From: Flavobacteriales bacterium
Lineage (GTDB): Bacteria > Bacteroidota > Bacteroidia > Flavobacteriales > Flavobacteriaceae
Assembly: GCA_015494775.1 (NCBI GenBank)
Contig: WGAP01000084.1
Location: 1-6,574 of the forward strand
DNA length: 6,574 nt
Direction of reading: 5' to 3'
Numbering within the stretch: position 1 is the stretch's first letter; each line of letters begins with the position of its first letter. The notes beneath the pieces are model-generated. The model searched no databases and was not told where the DNA came from. It saw only the letters and a program-made list of their open reading frames with translations. The position numbers and the translations under genes were made by a program. Below are positions 4,402 through 6,574 of the stretch, piece by piece.

Positions 4402-6138
4402 ATGAAAACAATACGCAGTTTTTTCCTGGCAGTGATGACACTGCTGTTCGTTTCGGCCTGTAAAACCCATAAAACGGCGGTCGAAACGGCACAAAACCAA
4501 CAACAAACCCCGAAGGAGGAACAACTTCAACCGCTACCCGACAAGCTCAGCGCCCTCTACACCGGCGACGAGCTTCACGGATGGCAACTCAAAGACCCGC
4601 TGGACGACAAATTGGCCGGAATGAGCGTGGAAAAGGCCTATGCCACCATCCTCAAAAAATATCCCGGCGACACGGTGATTGTGGCCGTTTTGGATTCGGG
4701 TATGGACATCGACCACGAAGACCTCAAAGACAAAATCTGGACCAACAAGGACGAAATTCCCGGCAACGGCATCGACGACGACCACAACGGCTATGTGGAC
4801 GATGTGCACGGATGGAACTTCCTGGGCAACCGCGACGGACGCAAGGCCTATGCCGAACAATTGGAACTTACGCGTTTGGTGGCCAAATACCGCCCGCTGT
4901 GGAAGGACAAAACCATTGACCAAATTCCCGAAAAAGACCGGGCCATGTTCCAAATGTATCAACGTGCCGAAAAGGCCTTGGCCAAAAAACTCAGTGAAGC
5001 CAAAGCCATGGAACGACGCGTGAAATTCCTGGATAATATGGTGGCACAAGTGGAAAAAACACTCAAAGACTTCCTCAAAACCGATACTTTAACGACCGAA
5101 AAGGTTAAAGCCATCCAATCCGATGACCCCAAAATCGCGGATGCCAAGGAAAAATACCTCGGCGGACTCAACAGCCATAACAAACGATTGGAAAGTTACC
5201 GCAAATATGTGGAAGGCCAAATCAAATACAACCTCAACCTCGACTTTAACGGCCGTGCCGTGGTGGGCGACAATCCCGACGACTGGAACGACCGGAACTA
5301 CGGCAACCCCGACGTGCGCCCCGTGGATGCCGACGAAGCCCACGCCACGCATGTGGCCGGCATCATCGCCGCCAAACGGCACAACGGTATCGGTATGGAC
5401 GGCGTGGCCGACAAAGTGCTCATCATGCCCATACGCGCCGTGCCTGACGGGGATGAATACGACAAAGACATTGCCCTGGGTATTCGCTATGCGGTGGACA
5501 ACGGCGCCAAGATTATCAACATGAGTTTCGGCAAATACTTCTCGCCCCACAAAGAATGGGTTTGGGATGCCATCAAATACGCACAGCAACACGATGTTTT
5601 GCTGGTCAATGCCGCCGGAAATGAGGCCAAGGATATGGACAAATACGGCGATAACATGTCCTACCCCAACGACGGCGACCAACCCGGACAGGAAATTGCC
5701 GACAACTTTATCACCATCGGTGCCTACGGGCCCTTTTTCGGTGCCGACCTGCCGGCTTCGTTCAGCAATTACGGCAAAACCACGGTGGATGTTTTTTCGC
5801 CGGGTGTAAAAATTTGGTCCACCGTTCCGTTCAACGATTACGCATCGTTCAACGGCACCTCCATGGCCGCACCCGATGCCGCGGGCGTGGCCGCACTGAT
5901 TCGTTCGCGCTTTCCGCAACTGACCGCCGCCCAAGTGAAGGAAATCCTGATGAAATCGGGTATCACGCCCGAAATTCTGGTTTTTGTGCCGGACGAAGGA
6001 AGCGAAGTGCCGCCCGTCAAAAAATTCTCCGAACTGAGCAAAAGCGGCAAAATCATCAATGCCTACAATGCCCTGCTGATGGCCGAAAAAATGGCCCGGG
6101 AGCAACAGCAACAACAACATTCAAATCCGATTAAATAA
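4402..6138 (+). CDS. Lipoprotein subtilisin-family (S8) serine protease with large D-H insertion
   Basis: A predicted secreted protease of 578 aa. Residues 1-20 form a lipoprotein signal with lipobox FVSAC, so C20 should be lipidated. The next residues (KTHKTA) lack the acidic export signal of surface lipoproteins, suggesting a periplasmic-facing protein. The subtilase triad is complete: D98 in AVLDSGMDIDH, H314 in HATHVAG (usual HGTHVAG, Gly to Ala) and S487 in NGTSMAAP, with oxyanion Asn N407 in NAAGNEA. Between D98 and H314 lie ~215 residues, against about 30 in classic subtilisin. They include an Asp-rich DDDHNGYVDDVHGWNF segment (125-140), possibly calcium-binding, and a long charged helical stretch (~147-275). 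The C-terminus has a Q-rich run (568-572). No propeptide cleavage site is obvious. A possible promoter in the 74-bp gap is poor (TTTG 4334-4337, no good -7). A terminator follows. Substrate unknown. Confidence 0.93.
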   Translation: MKTIRSFFLAVMTLLFVSACKTHKTAVETAQNQQQTPKEEQLQPLPDKLSALYTGDELHGWQLKDPLDDKLAGMSVEKAYATILKKYPGDTVIVAVLDSGMDIDHEDLKDKIWTNKDEIPGNGIDDDHNGYVDDVHGWNFLGNRDGRKAYAEQLELTRLVAKYRPLWKDKTIDQIPEKDRAMFQMYQRAEKALAKKLSEAKAMERRVKFLDNMVAQVEKTLKDFLKTDTLTTEKVKAIQSDDPKIADAKEKYLGGLNSHNKRLESYRKYVEGQIKYNLNLDFNGRAVVGDNPDDWNDRNYGNPDVRPVDADEAHATHVAGIIAAKRHNGIGMDGVADKVLIMPIRAVPDGDEYDKDIALGIRYAVDNGAKIINMSFGKYFSPHKEWVWDAIKYAQQHDVLLVNAAGNEAKDMDKYGDNMSYPNDGDQPGQEIADNFITIGAYGPFFGADLPASFSNYGKTTVDVFSPGVKIWSTVPFNDYASFNGTSMAAPDAAGVAALIRSRFPQLTAAQVKEILMKSGITPEILVFVPDEGSEVPPVKKFSELSKSGKIINAYNALLMAEKMAREQQQQQHSNPIK

Positions 6139-6160
6139 TCCGGCCGATAATGCACAGCCA

Positions 6161-6191
6161 AACCGTCCGGACGTTCCGGGCGGTTTTTTTT
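6161..6191 (+). terminator. Rho-independent terminator after the protease gene
   Basis: AACCGTCCGG (6161-6170), loop ACGTT, and CCGGGCGGTT (6176-6185) form a 10-bp stem with a single G-U wobble. The run of eight T at 6184-6191 follows. It starts 22 nt after the protease stop codon and ends the yebC-hydrolase-protease block. Confidence 0.9.
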
Positions 6192-6195
6192 ATTT

Positions 6196-6458
6196 GGGCG
6201 CCCCGCCGCCCACGTTCACGCAAGCCGCACCGCTTCGCTCACGCTCGCGCTGCGGCGCGTTCACGTGGCGCCGTCGCGTGCTCCGCTCAAACGGGGCTGG
6301 TCCGGCCGGTGGTTTTCGGCTTCGCGCCCTACGGGCGTTCAGCCCCGCCCGTGCGTGGGGCTTCCTCGGGTCGCCTCCGCCGGGCGGAAAAACCGGCGGC
6401 GCTTGCGCCGCCGCACCGGCCGCCCTGCGCCCCGTAACCGCTGCGCCCGCTGGCGCGG
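6196..6458 (-). repeat. G+C-rich dispersed repeat, unit B (inverted relative to unit A)
   Basis: An uninterrupted 263-bp copy of the repeat family, starting 4 bp after the terminator T-run. Read on the minus strand it has the same order as unit A: left end at 6458-6437 (22-bp exact match), the TGAGCGGAGCACGCG block at 6289-6275 and the GGGCGCCC-ending block at 6217-6196. Internal hairpins include the 9-bp perfect stem CGGCGGCGC-TT-GCGCCGCCG (6394-6413) and CGCCC-TAC-GGGCG (6325-6337). The open frames across it are Arg/Ala/Pro/Gly-rich in several registers at once, which is what random G+C-rich DNA gives, so no gene is called. Function unknown. Confidence 0.65.
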
Positions 6459-6486
6459 GAATGACAAAGGATAAGGAAATTTTTGT

Positions 6487-6494
6487 TATTTTTG
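6487..6494 (+). promoter_or_regulatory. Possible promoter -7 element for a gene leaving the window
   Basis: TATTTTTG at 6487-6494 matches TAnnTTTG in the A+T-rich stretch beyond repeat unit B. No upstream TTTG is at the right distance. It lies ~50-60 bp before the candidate start codons near the window end. In such T-rich sequence a chance match is quite possible. Confidence 0.3.
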
Positions 6495-6549
6495 GGGGAG
6501 GGAAAACAAAAAAAGTAACTATACATAACAAAACAAGGGGATATGAGGA

Positions 6550-6574
6550 ATGAGTTACTTATATACACCAGTTG
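6550..6574 (+). CDS. Possible start of a gene truncated by the window end
   Basis: ATG at 6550 opens a frame (MSYLYTPV...) that runs off the window. AAGGGG at 6535-6540 lies 9 nt upstream and could serve as a Shine-Dalgarno sequence. An overlapping ATG at 6543 opens another frame (MRNELLIYTS...), also still open, but sits only 2 nt from that purine run. Only 8-10 codons are visible, so neither frame nor product can be settled. Confidence 0.25.

Noticed and set aside
5089..6120. 343-codon antisense frame opposite the subtilase
   Set aside because: Antisense shadow; the + strand encodes an intact catalytic triad and lipoprotein signal, while the reverse translation is His/Val/Gly-rich filler.
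6150..6553. Open frames on both strands over the region after the terminator
   Set aside because: Same low-complexity character, and the region is a copy of the non-coding repeat seen at 2184-2650.

Overview
The window looks like a chromosomal segment from a member of the Bacteroidota, probably on the flavobacterial/cryomorph side, although the class cannot be fixed from this sequence. Three things point there. The promoters match the Bacteroidota-type -7 element TAnnTTTG, with one full TTTG-N21-TAnnTTTG match. Most starts lack a strong Shine-Dalgarno sequence. The gene families (YebC/TACO1, a YtnP-like metallo-hydrolase, a lipoprotein subtilase with a large insertion) are familiar from that phylum.

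Layout. Bases 2-205 are the C-terminus of a TSUP (TauE/SafE) membrane exporter. Next comes an accessory stretch of different base composition. It holds a strikingly A+T-rich class II Fic AMP-transferase gene (362-1435, +) and, convergent with it, a MazE/MazF toxin-antitoxin operon (mazF 1508-1825 and mazE 1828-2067, both -). Both loci carry apparent autoregulatory DNA. Six 11-bp TGGRTA-type iterons bracket the fic promoter, and a perfect 14-bp palindrome sits on the mazE -7 element and start region.

Bases 2184-2650 form a very G+C-rich, non-coding repeat unit (A). Nested in it is a 162-bp MITE-like element (2337-2498) with perfect 20-bp terminal inverted repeats. A second, uninterrupted copy of the G+C-rich repeat (unit B, 6196-6458) lies in the opposite orientation at the far end. 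The two units therefore bracket the core gene block in inverted orientation. Neither the nested element nor the inverted pair is explained by any gene.

The core block, all on +, is yebC (2712-3467), a metallo-beta-lactamase-fold hydrolase that overlaps yebC by ATGA (3464-4327), and a lipoprotein subtilisin-family protease (4402-6138). It ends in a clear intrinsic terminator (6161-6191). The last ~100 bases turn A+T-rich again and seem to hold the promoter and start of another gene that runs off the window.

How they work together. yebC and the hydrolase gene are almost certainly co-transcribed and translationally coupled; the protease may be read through from them or have its own promoter. 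Fic and MazEF are not metabolically linked to this block. They look like a small acquired stress/defence-type module lodged between the exporter and yebC.
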